Source: Muscardinus avellanarius (Eukaryota; Chordata; Mammalia; Rodentia; Gliridae). From it: DNA of 64,000 nucleotides. Location of the stretch: the NCBI GenBank assembly GCA_963383645.1, contig OY726557.1, positions 123,730,223 to 123,794,222 on the forward strand, written 5' to 3'. Below the pieces are notes generated by a model. That model searched no databases. It saw nothing but the letters and a program-made list of their open reading frames with translations, and had not been told where the DNA came from. Positions within the stretch are counted from its first letter, which is position 1. The number at the start of each line of letters is the position of its first letter. The translations under genes and the position numbers were made by a program. This document shows, piece by piece, positions 12,075 through 24,239 of this stretch.

Positions 12075-12461
12075 TTGGCTGGCATCTGATCTGCTTGCTT
12101 TCCAGGCAGAAGCCTCCTCCTTCAGCTCCTTGGCTGCCTCTTCCCTCCTGGAACCCTCCTCTTCTGCAGACACTGGGTCCTCTGGTGGCTCTTTTTTGGA
12201 GGCCTTAGCAGGCTGATCGCCAGGGTCCACCCCAGGGGCCAAGGCACTGGTTGAAATCCCAGGTTCACTCTTCTCGTTTTCATCTTTTTCTGGAGGCCAA
12301 GGACTTGCCCCTCTTTCCTGTGGCCCTTTGTTGTCAGTGCTGCTGCTGAGACTGCTGTCTTCACGTTGGCTAAAGAGCTTGCCAGGAACCGGGGAACCGG
12401 CGGCATCAGACTCAAGAGAAACATCCTTCTTCTCTGCTGGATGACTTGTTCTTGGGGACTC
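12075..12461 (-). CDS. CEP164: CEP164 coding exon, 129 codons
   Basis: This 387-base exon is phase 0 at both ends. It begins [20 protein letters not shown] and ends [13 protein letters not shown]. It is rich in Glu, Lys and Ser, with a run of charged residues [18 protein letters not shown] that matches human [17 protein letters not shown]. The acceptor is TTCCCTAG and the donor is GTATGT. Compared with human as I remember it, the middle of this exon diverges a lot while the ends are well kept, as expected for a disordered linker. Confidence 0.93.
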
Positions 12462-12609
12462 CTAGGGAACACAAACCATGTCAGAAAGGAAGACTAGAGG
12501 AATATAGAGGAGCTCAGAAGGGTGCTACAAGCTAGATCTCACACAGACCAGTGCTTGAGCTCTGACACAATGGCCATCCAACACCCAACAGCATTCTAAA
12601 ACAGATGCT

Positions 12610-12797
12610 TGGCTGGGCATGGTGGCGCATGCTTGTAATCCCTGCGCTTGGGAGGTGGAGACAAGAGGATCGTGCAGGTTGGAAGCCAGCTGCGCTGGTG
12701 TAAGAGACCCTGTTTCCAAATAAAAATATTTTAAAAATAGGTCTGGGAGTGTAGCCTGGAGGTAGAAGGGCTTCCAGGAACTGCAGTAACACTAAAA
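12610..12797 (+). repeat. B1-ID SINE, hairpin-middle subfamily
   Basis: Head tgggcatggtggcgcatgct, middle agccagctgcgctggtgtaa, tail aggtctgggagtgtagcctg. Confidence 0.88.
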
Positions 12798-13271
12798 CAG
12801 AGGCTTGCCCAACAAACCTTCTGAATCAGCATCCCTATAGTGACTGGAACACACGCAACTGGACCACATGCACTGATGGGCTTGGAAATCACATCACTAG
12901 ACTACTCAACTCTGTCATCCTCTATCATGCCCTCTACTAATAAAACTGGCTTACTCCAGCCCTACTAGCCAAGTCTTAAGACTACAAAAGTAGATGCCAA
13001 GAGTCATTTAAGATAATGATGGGCAATCGTGTGAAAAAAAGAGAGCAAAGTCCAGAATTTCTATTCTTCATTTTTCATAGGCAATGGGAGAAAAAAAAAG
13101 GAGGAGGGCCCTCCTTTCCAGGCCTTCCCCTGTGCAAGTTCATCATCAGAGCTTTCCTTCCCAGGGCCTCCTCTATACAAGATGATCATGAGGAGCCCTC
13201 CCTCCCGGGGCCTCCCCTGTGCTGCCCTTGTGCTGCCAGCTGAGGACTCCTTATCCTAAGACTCACACAAG

Positions 13272-13660
13272 AAGCACAATGACTAGTGCTATACTTTGGC
13301 TCTGGAATGTTCCCCCAAAGGCCCCAGAGTTGGAGGGATGATGCCCAGGGTAGAGACACTGGGAGGTGGCAGAACCTTTAGGGGGTGGGCCCTAGTGGGA
13401 GGTCCTTGGGTTACGGAGTGTGCCCTTGAAAGGGGCTGTAGGCCACTGTTCCCTTCTTCCTTTTGCTCTCCAGCTCATCATGTAGCAGATTTGCTCCGCC
13501 ATAGCAACCACCATGATGCGCTACCTCACCACAGGCCCAAACAATGGACCCAACCAATCATAGATGGAAACCTCCAAAGCTATGAGCCAAAAACATATTT
13601 TCTTTTCTAAGTTAATTATCTCAGGTGTTTTCTTACACATATGAAAATATGACTAACACA
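13272..13660 (+). repeat. MaLR-type solo LTR
   Basis: The start (tggctctggaatgttccccc), centre (cctagtgggaggtccttggg) and end (agctatgagccaaaaacata, then gactaacaca) resemble the ERVL-MaLR MST/THE1-like long terminal repeats. No internal retroviral sequence flanks it, so it is a solo LTR. Confidence 0.7.
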
Positions 13661-13804
13661 AGTAGTTAAAAGGTGCCAGGAGAAAGCCAAAAAATATCAT
13701 TTACTGAAGCTCTAGTGCATGGCTACTGTCTGTCTGCAGATCTGACAAGCAAGGCCAAGCTCTCCAAGGCTGGGGAAGAGAGGCAGAAGAGCAGAACAGT
13801 CCAC

Positions 13805-14235
13805 CGTTCAGCTCTGGAGGCAGATGGCCAGTCTCAAATCTTGGCTCCACACCTGCAGATGTGTGACCTCAGGCAGAATACATTCTCCATGCCTCAGTTT
13901 CTTCCTTAAAATAACAAGGGCATGGGTGGCATATGCCTGCAATCCCAGTACTTGGGAAAAGCCAAGATAGGAGGATTGCAGGTGATAGGTAAGCTTCAAC
14001 AACTTAGCAAGACCCTCAGCAACTTAGCAAGACACTTAAAAAAAGGGGGAGGCTGGGGATATAGCTCAGAGATGGAATGCCCCTGCATTCAATCCCCACT
14101 ACCAAAAAAATAAAAGAATGTAGTAGTGCCCATCTCATAGGGTTGCTAGGAAGTTCAAACAAGTTCACAGTCACTGAGTGAGTTAAGGAATGCAGAATCG
14201 TTCCAGGCACATTGTCAGTGTCTCATAAATGCTAA
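13805..14235 (-). repeat. MIR split by a B1-ID SINE
   Basis: MIR parts at 13805-13917 (ctgcagatgtgtgacctcag, catgcctcagtttcttcct) and 14118-14235 (ctcatagggttgctaggaag) surround a plus-strand SINE at 13918-14117. Confidence 0.78.
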
Positions 14236-15556
14236 GCACCTTCTGCGTGCCAAACACTGCCTTGGGGAAACCAAGTATGACTGAGACAGACCTGCCCTGA
14301 GGAACCATGCTAACATTGAGAAAAGCAAAATGTCCCACATGGCCCTGGTCACAAGCCTTTACTGCTGGTGGCCAAGGAGCGTTGGAAATGGGGTGACACT
14401 GTCACCAGTCCCATGCAGGTCCTTGAAAAAAGAACACAGGCCGACGTGCAGAAGGCAGGTACCATCCAGTATTCCCCTCCCAGCAGACAGGGCACGTGTG
14501 TAATAAATCTGCCATAAGCCCAAACAGAGCAACTTCAGACAGGAGTGTCAGGCCAAGACTGAGCCTCATGCCCATAATACCCAGCAATAGCCAGCACTTG
14601 GTGGGCACTCCATCACCAGTCTGTGGGGCTGCACAGTCTGTGGGACTCCCAGGAAGAGGTAGGAATTCCTTGGGGTGGGCGAGGATCTGGCCAGACATAT
14701 ACCTCACTCAGCAAGTGGGACCAATCATACTGGCCAGGCTCATCCAAAAGGATGAGCTCTGCTTCTCGAAGGCAAAAGGGAAACCTGACCCCAGAGGGTT
14801 GCCTAGAAAAAGACCTTCCATCAGGGGACAGAGAGGTGCCAGACCCCGGACAGCGCCTGTGGCTCCACACTGGGCCCACAACCCTTCCCATCTGCATCTC
14901 AAGGTTCATCTCCAGCCACACCCTGCCCTCGTCTCCCCCTGGCTGCGAGAAAACCTCATGCTATTTCTCTACTTTTCCAAGCATATTTTTGGTTTTTTCA
15001 CTGCTGAAGATCAAACCTGCCAATCCTGCCCTGTACCTTCTTACACACACACTTACACACACACATGCACTCACTCTCGCTCTCCCTGTCTTGACAAACT
15101 CCCACTCGCCCCACCCCACTGCCTCTTCCAGGAAGCTTCCCTTGGTCTGTAGAGCAGCTGTCTGAGACAGGCATTCCCTATGCTCTGTCATGACAGCCAT
15201 GGTCATTGCAGGTCTCCTTATCTGTTGCCCTCACCTGATTAACCCCCTATTGTCTTCAGTACCTGGTCTCTGGCACATAACAGATACCCAGTTGAAGCTT
15301 ATTAGCTGAATTATTAAAAATGATTAGTATGTAGTAAAGAGGTAGAAGTTAAGGCTTCCCTTCTGACTCTACTAAATGCACATGTAATATCTTATTTATT
15401 GCCAAGGACATAAAGGGATTAGAGGCTATATTTGTCATGGTGCTTATACAATGAAAATAGCTAAATATGTGTTAAACACTAATTGCTAGCAATTAACTAC
15501 TCAAAATAATGAAAAAAAAATAAGTAACCTATAAAAAAAAAAACAAGAGGATACCG

Positions 15557-15836
15557 ATGGCTGGGAGGTAGCTCGTGACAGAGCACGTGCACAGCATGCC
15601 TAAGGCTCTGGGTTCAGTCCCTGGCACCAAAGGAAGGAAAATTCAGATACAAGCAGAGATTCCCACTTTTATTCCTGAGAGAATATAGCTAGACTATTAA
15701 AAAATTTTTGGCCCAGTCTACCTCACTCTCAAGTTTAATTTCTTCAGAAGATTTTTCAGCTTGGGTGTATGTAGCTCAGTGGCAGACGATGTACTTAGCC
15801 TGCATAGAACCCTGGGTTCTATTCCCAGCCCCCGCC
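15557..15836 (+). repeat. Two free-standing ID SINEs
   Basis: 15557-15635 (tgggaggtagctcgtgacag) and 15752-15836 (ttgggtgtatgtagctcagt) are tRNA-Ala-like ID monomers without a B1 head. Confidence 0.78.
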
Positions 15837-17399
15837 AAAAAGGAAGATTTTCACATGATGGGGCTGATCACAGTTTGCCTACCTAAATACTAAATTACTA
15901 AAACATGGCTAATACTAAAATAAATGACACTACAATTTTTGCATGCCAGTTGATAATGGCGAGCTGGCCAGTGGCCCACCTAGAGGGTGGGGAACCAATG
16001 AGAGACTCAACATTGATCACAAGTTACCCCACAATGGATGAATGAGAGTTGAACATCTCATCTGACTCCAGGCTGATCCCTCTGCCCAGGCCCTGCACCC
16101 TGGCTAGAGCCCCAGCCAGCACACACACTCAGCATCTGTGCAGTCTCCTGCCCTGGGCTCTGTGGGTACACACAGCTTTGCCCTCAGACAGAGGAGTGTG
16201 TCCATGCTTACACTGCAGGGGAAGTGGGAAGGGGACTGCAGGGGAGTGCTTGTAAGAACGACTTCATGAATATTTAATACCCCAGCTGTGAGCACTCCAG
16301 GGCTGCTGCCCAGGGACTCCTGGAACTCACACAGCACAAGAGGGACTCATGAGGGATGAGGAGCGCCACACCAAACCCAGGCACTGGCCCTGGGGAGACC
16401 CCCACCAAGACAACCATCAGTCCAGTTTGCTTTCCAGGCCTCATGCCACGGGCTGGTCTCAATTCTTAGCACAGCTCTCTGGTGTAGTTAGCGCTTTCCA
16501 ATCACACTGACATCATTCTGTTATTTCTATGCCCAGGCACCCTCCCGTTCCTTTGATCTGCTGATGGGCTTTTCATCAGCACCACATGGCCACATGCTGC
16601 CTGCCTGCCCACTCTTCTGCCCCCCCCTTGCTTAAACCCGTCCTCAGTGGTTCCACAGGCCTTTCCCTTTTGCATCTGTAACAGTCTAGAAAAGGAGGGA
16701 GAGCGGAGAGCTGCATTCTTGTCATCCTACTGCCCTCTAGTGGGAGCATGAGCAAAGTGACTGTTCAGTGACTTCTGGCAAAACTAGCCCAGGAAGGAAA
16801 GGGCCATGGGATGGCTGAGATGCCCAGGAGTGAGAAAACCGGGATAGTTTAGAGGACCCAATAACTGCACGCTGGGACAAAAGCCATCTTCAAAGATCAG
16901 GGTCCATGCAGAGGCAGCTCTGCCTGTCCCAAACCCCGTTCATCCCACCACTAGCATCTCCCAACAGAAGGAGCCCTGATTTCTGCCTGAGGTTAGAACG
17001 CAGAAACCCCACAACTCATGTGGCAAAAAGACCTGAATCTGTTGGAATGCTGGAGGCAGGGTGGGAGGTGCATGGAGAACTACCACCCCAGACACCGCCC
17101 TGCACTGCAATGCCTGCTCATATTAGAGACACAATAAAAATGTGTGAAAGTTCCCATCCCACCTCTCCACAAAAAGCACATTAACATCAGAAGGAAAGCT
17201 TTAAGAAACCCAGGATATGTCAAGAAGAAAAGGTCTTTTTTAATTGACATTTGTAATCCCTATGAAGTAAATGTTAAGTAGCCCAAGGTCAAAGTGAATC
17301 ATGATCAATCCACATGACTCTGCCTAGAACCTGAGAAAGCCAAGGAAGAAAAAACCGCCACGCTGGATACCCACTGCCCAACCCAGCATGGCTCATTCA

Positions 17400-17560
17400 C
17401 TCATCCATTCATGTACTCATTCTTTAGGCTGCGGGACAAATATAGCTGAACACTTCCTATGCTCCAAGCAGTGGGCTAGGTGCTGGATATAGACATGAAA
17501 AGGGCAGGCTCTACCCTCAACGTGCTCAGTATCTAGGAAACAACCCTCTTTCCCCAAGAG
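17400..17560 (+). repeat. L2 relic
   Basis: Resembles the L2 3' region: acttcctatgctccaagcag, then gctaggtgctgga and a stretch close to tctaccctcaacgtgctcag. Confidence 0.55.
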
Positions 17561-17689
17561 TAAGTCAGTCTTCTTGAACCCCTTGGTGCTATTCATGGTC
17601 ATCCACCTACACACTGAGCCTGAGCATTTCTTTTGATTCCATTAATCAGTATAGGTCTTTTCCTTTTCTTCCCTCCCTTCTTCCTTCCC

Positions 17690-17836
17690 TCCCCCGCTCT
17701 CTCTAATTGTACTAGAGATTGAACATAAACATTCTACCTCTGAGCTACTCTCTGGCCACTTTTTTATTTTGAAATAGGGTCTCACTAAGTTGCTGAGGCT
17801 AGTCTTGAATGTGCAATCTTTCTTTCTCAGCCTCCG
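17690..17836 (-). repeat. Diverged minus-strand B1-ID SINE
   Basis: Inverted ID tail (ctacctctgagctactctct) and part of the inverted B1 head (agtctcactaagtt-type); the head end is lost. Confidence 0.75.
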
Positions 17837-18022
17837 TCTTAATGCAGACAAGAAAACAAAGCTGTCATGTGAGGGGCCAAACAGAATGAAAGCTTTTGAT
17901 ATACCTCAACCATATCAGGCCCACTCAAAAGTACAATTTTAAAGTACAAGTGGATCGGGCTGATGATACATATGGGACACTCAGAGATTTGGCAAAAAGT
18001 GTTCATTAAAATCACAATTAGG

Positions 18023-18240
18023 GCCGGGTGTGGTGGCGCACGCTTGTAATCCCAGCATTCAGGAGGCTGAGACCGGAGGATTGCGGTTCGCAGACAGCCT
18101 CAGCTACTTAGTAAGGCCTTCCACAACTTAGTGAGACCCTGTTCAAAATAAAGGATTAAAAAAAAACTAGGGCTGGGGGCATAGCTCAAAGGTAGAATGC
18201 CCCTGGGCTCCATTCCCAGACCCACACACACAAAAAAAAA
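18023..18240 (+). repeat. B1-ID composite SINE
   Basis: Complete copy from gccgggtgtggtggcgcacg to an A run. Confidence 0.92.
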
Positions 18241-18767
18241 TCACAATCAAAGTTATATGAGTATACAGAACCAGTAAGTTGCACCGCTTCTGAGGTAACA
18301 GGCAAAGTCTAACTGCAAAGGGTCCTGCCCAACAAGTAAATTGGGTCACCTTGGAAGATCACCTGCAGCCAGGTCTCAAGTATCTAACTCAGGCCCTGTC
18401 ACCAGCACCTAAAACCTCAGCTGCCTGAAACAGTACCTTAGTTCACAGAGAAATCCAAGACATATGGGAAACAAGAAGGGAAAAGATAGAAATAAATATA
18501 AAACTATGATAGAAACACTTCTGTTTTGCTGGCAGGTTTGGGGTCATTCAAATAAAGTGTGAGTGGTAACTTCCTTTGATTTTTTTAAGGTGCTGAGGGT
18601 ATTTAAAAGAATTTGATATAGTAGAGTGTGATAAGTTTTCACTGACTGACCTTGTAGCCAATATGTAAAGTTGGGGCAAATCTAACTTGTTGACTTCATG
18701 ATTCATTGGCTGTGAAAATGTTGGTGGAATATTTAAGGAAATGCTAATTGTTTAAAAATTAATAAGG

Positions 18768-18990
18768 CAGCCGGGCGTGGTGGCGCACGCTTGTAATCCC
18801 CGCGCTTGGGAGGCTGAGACAGGAGGATCGCACAGGTTCGAAGCCAGCCTCAGCTACTTAGTGAGGCTTTCAGCTACTTAGTGAGACCCTGTTTCCAAAT
18901 AAAATAGAAAATAGGTCTGGAAGTATAACCCGGAGATAGAAAGCCTCTGGGTTCTACTCCCAGTACCACCAAAAAAAAAAAAAAAAAAAA
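18768..18990 (+). repeat. B1-ID composite SINE
   Basis: Well-preserved copy with a 20-base A tail, of the TTTCCAAATAAAA / AGGTCTGG subfamily. Confidence 0.93.
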
Positions 18991-19577
18991 TTAATAAAGC
19001 AATACTAGGTAAAGAACACACAGTACAGACTCATCTTTTCCAAATGTACATACACATTGGGAGTTTAGGTCTTAGGATTAGGTCTTGTTCTTTATTAAAA
19101 AAATAAAAATAAAAATAAAAATTTCTGGTGGGAGCAAAGGGCAGGCTGCAGAAAAGGGAGAATTAGAGAAGATGTTCCCGAAGCTATGACCAGCCCTCCA
19201 ACCTTAGCTCAAGCTATTCATTTGCCAGAATATGACCTCATACACTCCATGTCTAACACTCAGTTACTCCTCAAGACTCAGGTCAAATGCTACCTCATTC
19301 ACTAAATTTCTTCCACAAGAGAGGGCGAGAGGCATGGGTCACTTATACTCGTATAACCTACAATACCTAGCAAAGTGCCTCATCGGAGCATCTGACAAGT
19401 AGTTACTTGCTGCATGAGAGAACGGATGGATTCCCTGTCCTCCCCCATGAACCAGAAATCCTGGACAAGATTGGGACAAATAGTTCTCTTTCCAAACATG
19501 CATCGCCTGTGCAGGAAGGCTTTGGAGGAAGAGGGCCGACTGGGCTAAGCATCTGCTGGCAGGGCTGCAGCTCTTAC

Positions 19578-19655
19578 CTCATACTCAAAGTTGCCCCCCA
19601 GGGCCCCAAGGTCCAGGTGCAGGTTCTTGAGAAGCTCACTGGAACTGCGAACACT
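19578..19655 (-). CDS. CEP164: CEP164 coding exon
   Basis: This 78-base exon encodes 26 codons and is phase 0 at both ends. It reads [20 protein letters not shown] and then GNFEYE, matching human [20 protein letters not shown]. The acceptor is TTTTTATTTCCAG and the donor is GTAAGA. The [13 protein letters not shown] patch is one of the better conserved pieces of the linker and may be a binding motif (inference). Confidence 0.95.
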
Positions 19656-19951
19656 CTGGAAATAAAAATGATTGTGGGTAGTTAAGTCCACAGGCAGTGG
19701 GTGTGCTGAGAAAGGAGTGAGGTACTGCTGAGTGGGCAGCCGTGTCAGGCGAAGTGTTAGGCAACTCCAGGGCAGGGCCCCACTAAGGTGGCCTCACCAG
19801 AAGCCCTTTATCCAGTGTGAGCAGTTCTTTGCCCCAAGCAGCTCCTTATTGTTCATGCTTTCTGGCTCTGACCTTAGAGGTATATAGACTGGTTAGAAAA
19901 TGAAGCTGTGGGCTGAAAAATACTGTTTACTTCTTTTTAAAAAGAGATGTA

Positions 19952-20276
19952 ACCAGCTGGGCGTGGTGACACATACTTGTAATCCCCGCGCTTGGGAGGC
20001 GGAGACAGGAGGATCGCACAGGTTCGAAGCCAGCCACGCTGGCTTAAGAAAGCCTGTTTCCAATTTTAAAAAGTATAAAAATAGGTCTGGGAGTGTAGCC
20101 CGAAGGTAGAAGGGTTTCCAGGAACCCCAGTACCACACACACACAAAAAAAAAAGTAACCAAGCACGTGCCTATAGTCCAGGCTACTAAGGAAGCAACAT
20201 CAGGAAGATCACTTGAGCCTAGGAGGTGGAGATCAGCCTCAGCTAAATGACACCCCATCTCAGAACACACAAAAAA
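19952..20276 (+). repeat. B1-ID SINE followed by an older B1 monomer
   Basis: 19952-20152 is a hairpin-middle B1-ID copy. 20156-20276 is a diverged B1 monomer (gaagatcacttgagcctagg). Confidence 0.82.
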
Positions 20277-20702
20277 AGAACAGCACGGCGGTCTGTATCA
20301 CTAAAATGGGGTCAACCCATGCATCCATCAACATGAGTGTTTAAGCAACACATGGCATAAACATATGATGAAATGTTAATCAGCCTTCAAAAGGAATGAA
20401 GTCCTAATAGGCAGTATAACATGAACCTTAAAACATGCTAAGTAAAAGGTGTCAGATGCAAAAGAAAAAACATTTTAGGTATCCCCTAATATAAAATACC
20501 TAAAATAAGCAAGTTAATAGAGATAAAAAAGATGTTAGAGGTAAACCAGGGACTGGAAAAGGGGGAATGGGAGTTTTTGTTTAATAGCTATAGAATTTCT
20601 CTCTGGGATTATGAAAGTTCTAGAAATGGGCAGTGATCATGGTTGCACAGCAATGTGAAGGTATGTAATGCTACTGTACACTTAAAATTGGGTACAATTT
20701 TA

Positions 20703-20937
20703 CAGCCAGGCATGGTAGTGCCCACTTGTAATCCTAGTACTTGGGAGGCTGAGACAGGTGGATTGTAGGTTTGCAGTCAGCCTCAGCAACTTAGTAAGGC
20801 CCTCTGCAACTTAGTGAGACCCTGTTTCAAAATAAAGAATTAAAAAATAGGACTGGGGATGTCACCCAGAGGTAGAATGTCCCTGGGTTCCATCCTCAGT
20901 ACCGCAAAATAAATAAATAAATTAATTAATTAATTTT
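20703..20937 (+). repeat. B1-ID composite SINE
   Basis: Complete copy ending in an (AAAT)/(ATTA) tail. Confidence 0.9.
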
Positions 20938-20956
20938 AAAAAAGGTCTGGAAAGAG

Positions 20957-21445
20957 CCAGGCATGGTGACACACACTTGTAATCCCAGCATTTGGGAGGC
21001 TGAGACCGGAGGATCATGGTTCGTGGACAGCCTCAGCTACTCAGTGAGGCCCTCCACAACTTAGTGAGACCCTGTTTCAAAATAAAGAATAAAAAATAGA
21101 GCCGGGGGTGTAGCTCGGAGGACGAATGCCCCTGGATTCCATCCCCAGCCCCGCAAAAAAAAAAAAAAGAAAAAGGTCTGGAGAGCCAAGAGTGGTAGCA
21201 CATGCTTGTAATCCCAGTACTTGGGAGACTGAGACAGGAAGCTAACCAGTTCATGGCCAGCTTCAGCAACTTAGTGAGACCCTGTTTCAAAATAGAAATA
21301 AAATAGGGCCAGTATATATAGCTTGGAGGCAGAATGCCCCTGGGTTCCATCCCCAGCACCAAAGACACACAAAAAGGACTGGGTGTGTGCTCAAAGCTTT
21401 TGCCTAGCATGCACAGGCCCTAGATTCAGTCCTCAACACCATGAA
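20957..21445 (+). repeat. Cluster of two B1-ID SINEs and one ID
   Basis: B1-ID copies at 20957-21173 and 21187-21375, then an ID monomer at about 21378-21445 (ttttgcctagcatgcacagg). The adjacent T/A run just past the ID is the insertion site of the L1. Confidence 0.85.
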
Positions 21446-22256
21446 AAAGTATTTTTTTTAAAATAGTACAGAGGAAGATGGCGACCGAGAAAAGCGGGGC
21501 TTAAGAGTCCCGCTAACAACCAATCTCCATTACCACAAAAAGAGCGCCTTTCATAGCCAGAAAACACCATCACCAGAAAAACAAAAAAACCACCAGGCTC
21601 CAGAGAGAAAGCGGACTGAGAACAGAGCTCAGGGCCATAGAGGAGACACACGCGCCCGAGGACGCGGCAGCAGCGCCATACTGCCAGCAGCAGCGGCGAA
21701 CTCAACGGACGGCTACAGCAAGCCGAGGTGAGCCGATGCGGAACAGCCAGGCGGGATCTTTTGGCGCAGACAGCATTTAAAGCTCCCAGTGGCTGAGCTC
21801 AGCACACGCTGCAGGGATTCAGAGTGGAAATCAAAACCAGAGAAGAAAAAATACGCCAGCCTCATGGCCGAGGGCGTGGCAGAGGCGCCATATTGCCACC
21901 GGCGGCGGCAGCAGCAGTGAATTCACCGAGTCCAGTACAGCTACATCTACGTACTCAAGAACAGTGAGTCAAATTGCGGGCCACAGAGGAGAAATCCCAG
22001 TATTGTGCCTCCTGGGACTTGACCCAGTGAGGGAGTGGTGGTGGCAGAGATATCACACCATAGGAGAGCGTGCAACCTGGCACCCCCCATAGTTTAAAGC
22101 AGCCTCTATCGACTCCCTGGGTCGGAGACTCTGTGATACAACCCAGTAAAGGAGTAGTAGGGTCTGAGATAATACAGACTCGAGATCCAGAGCACCATAA
22201 GTGAAGCCATAGTGACCCAAGGGAAGAACCCAGAGAAGGCACAAACCTCTGAAATC

Positions 22257-23142
22257 ATGGGAAAGAGGAATAACACTGAAGTAATGAATGTGCACAACCC
22301 CACAACATCAGAACCTGATAAAACAGAAAATCAGAGATTTCTAGAAGATCAAATCAGGAAAATAACTGTAGAAATAATAGAGGTGCTTCGAAAAGAACTC
22401 AGAGAGAGCCAAAAAGAGATAATGGATGCAATTAATGAAGTAAAGGCCTCAATTCAAAGCACAAACAACCGATTAGACCACATGGAGAACAGAATCTCGC
22501 TCTTAGAAGATGAGCAATCCAAAAATGAATGCATAGTTTCTAATCTAGAAAAAGATATCCAACAGCAGGAATCTGACATTGAAGAAATATGGGCCCATCT
22601 TAAGAGAGCTAACCTAAGAATAATTGGAATAGAGGAGGGAAAAGAAAGTGATACCAAAGGGATCAACAATCTCTTCAAGGAAGTAATAGCAGAAAATTTT
22701 CCAAATATAGAGCAAGAGGTTGATACACAGATCCAGGAAACTTATAGAACTCCCTTTAGACAGGATCCGAGAAGAGGATCCCCACGACATATAATTGTCA
22801 AAATGACCAATGTGGAAGCCAAGCAGAGAATCTTAAAGGCAACAAAAACAAAGGGCCAACTGACATTCAGAGGCAAACCAATTAGAATCACTCCAGACTT
22901 CCCAAACCAAGTCATGAGAGCCAGAAGGGCTTGGAGTAACATATTCCAAACTCTGAAAGAAAACAACTTCTATCAAATTAGATGGAGAAATAAGAAGCTT
23001 CCATGACAAACAGAAACTGAAGGAATTTATGTCTTCAAAACCAGCGCTAGAGAAAATACTCAAAGAGATTAACTACAAAGAAGAAATAGGTAACACTCAC
23101 CAGAACCAGAGAAACAAGAGTTTCCATCCAACAGACAACTAA
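22257..23142 (+). pseudogene. L1 ORF1 (RNA-binding protein), frameshifted near its end
   Basis: Starts MGKRNNTEVMNVHN. A coiled-coil follows (heptad-like LRKELRESQKEIMDAI), then the RRM and C-terminal domain typical of L1 ORF1p (SPRHIIVKMTNVEAKQR, LTFRGKPIRITPDF). The frame stops at 23006. The expected C terminus continues in another frame from 23002 (HDKQKLKEFMSSKPALEKIL) to the stop at 23140-23142. A small deletion near 22970, removing the usual PAKLSF-type residues, explains the shift. Confidence 0.88.
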
Positions 23143-23259
23143 GATTGGTTATCTGTGGAGATTCATTATTTATGTTAGTCTTTTACCTATCTCTAAATTG
23201 TATTGTTTGCCTTTATTGATGTTAATTTTTAGGATTTCTAGTTGGAATATTAATATACC

Positions 23260-23870
23260 TTCAGATATAGCATTTGGAAATATTTTATCCAATTCTATTA
23301 GTAACTTTTAACTCTGTTTACATTGTCTTTGGATATACAATATTTTCTTTTATTTTTTAGGGAGTTTGTATATTCTTCTGTTGCCTGTGCCATTGAAATC
23401 ATATCCAAGAAATCACTGCCAATTTCAATGTTGTGAGGTTTTATGACCCAGATTTTCTCCTAAAAGTTTATAGTCTTAAGATTTATATTTAGGTCTTTTA
23501 TCTAGTTTGAGTTAATACTTGTATGTGGGATTAGGTAAGGGTCCAATTTTATTCTTTTCCATGTAATTATTATTTTTCAACAATATTTAGTTAAAAGATT
23601 ATTATTTCCACCACCAAATCTTCGTGGAAACCTTGTCAAAAATAACTTGACAATATAGGGAAGAAGTTAGCTCTAGGCTTGTATTTAACTCCAATGGTCT
23701 ATATATCTGCCTTTAGAACAGTACTACACTGTTTCAATTATTGTAGCTTTATATGGTTTGAAATCAGAAAATATACATCTTCTAGCTTTATTTTTGCTTC
23801 GAGATTGTTTTGGGTATCTAGAGTCCATATTCCATATCAGGATAGATTTTTTTCTGAAAAATAAATATAT
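23260..23870 (-). repeat. Old L1 ORF2 fragment in reverse inside the young L1
   Basis: Reads as antisense L1 ORF2: ttctgttgcctgtgccattg, catatccaagaaatcactgc, tatgtgggattaggtaaggg, ttgcttcgagattgttttgg. It is far more diverged than the flanking young L1 parts. Confidence 0.75.
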
Positions 23871-24239
23871 GATAATTTCACCTAAAAAAAAGAAAAAAAT
23901 ATTCTCTGGTAAGAAAGAAAGCAAAAAGAAATATTGAAATGTTATCTTTAAGTCATCAAAAGCTTGGTATCAGACAAATGAAACTGTTATGTGAGATTAT
24001 CATTTTTAATTTTGGATAAATTGCTATAATACTAGATGTCAACCACTAAGCCAAGCATGGGAGGGAGGGATGGGGAGAGAATGGGGTGGGGATCGGGTGG
24101 GGGCTGACTGGGCGATGTGTGCATGTATGTCTACAAAAGTTTGTATCCCACTATGATGTATGAATACAGTGCACCAATAAAATAAAATTAAAAAAAAAAT
24201 AAATAAAATAAAATAAAATAAAATAAAATAGTACAGAGG

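Larger units (their letters stand above)
21459..24239 (+). mobile_element. Chimeric L1 retrotransposon with intact target-site duplication
   Basis: The same 16 bases (taaaatagtacagagg) lie at 21459-21474 and 24224-24239, and the upstream site reads TTTT/AAAA, as expected for L1 endonuclease. Inside, in order: a GC-rich L1 promoter region (21475-22256) beginning aagatggcg; ORF1 (22257-23006, then shifted frame to 23142); 23143-23260 unassigned; an older L1 ORF2 piece in the opposite orientation (about 23260-23870); 23870-24045 unassigned; a young L1 3' UTR with a G-rich tract (24045-24190); and an AAATA-repeat tail. ORF2 of the young element is absent, so it is not autonomous. Confidence 0.85.

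Noticed and set aside
14496..15152. 218-codon plus-strand open frame
   Set aside because: No recognisable domain, no splice-consistent neighbours, and ordinary intronic sequence ending in a CA-rich tract.
15557..15640. tRNA-like sequence with A and B boxes
   Set aside because: It is an ID SINE derived from a tRNA; it has an A-rich tail and does not fold as a full tRNA with an anticodon arm.
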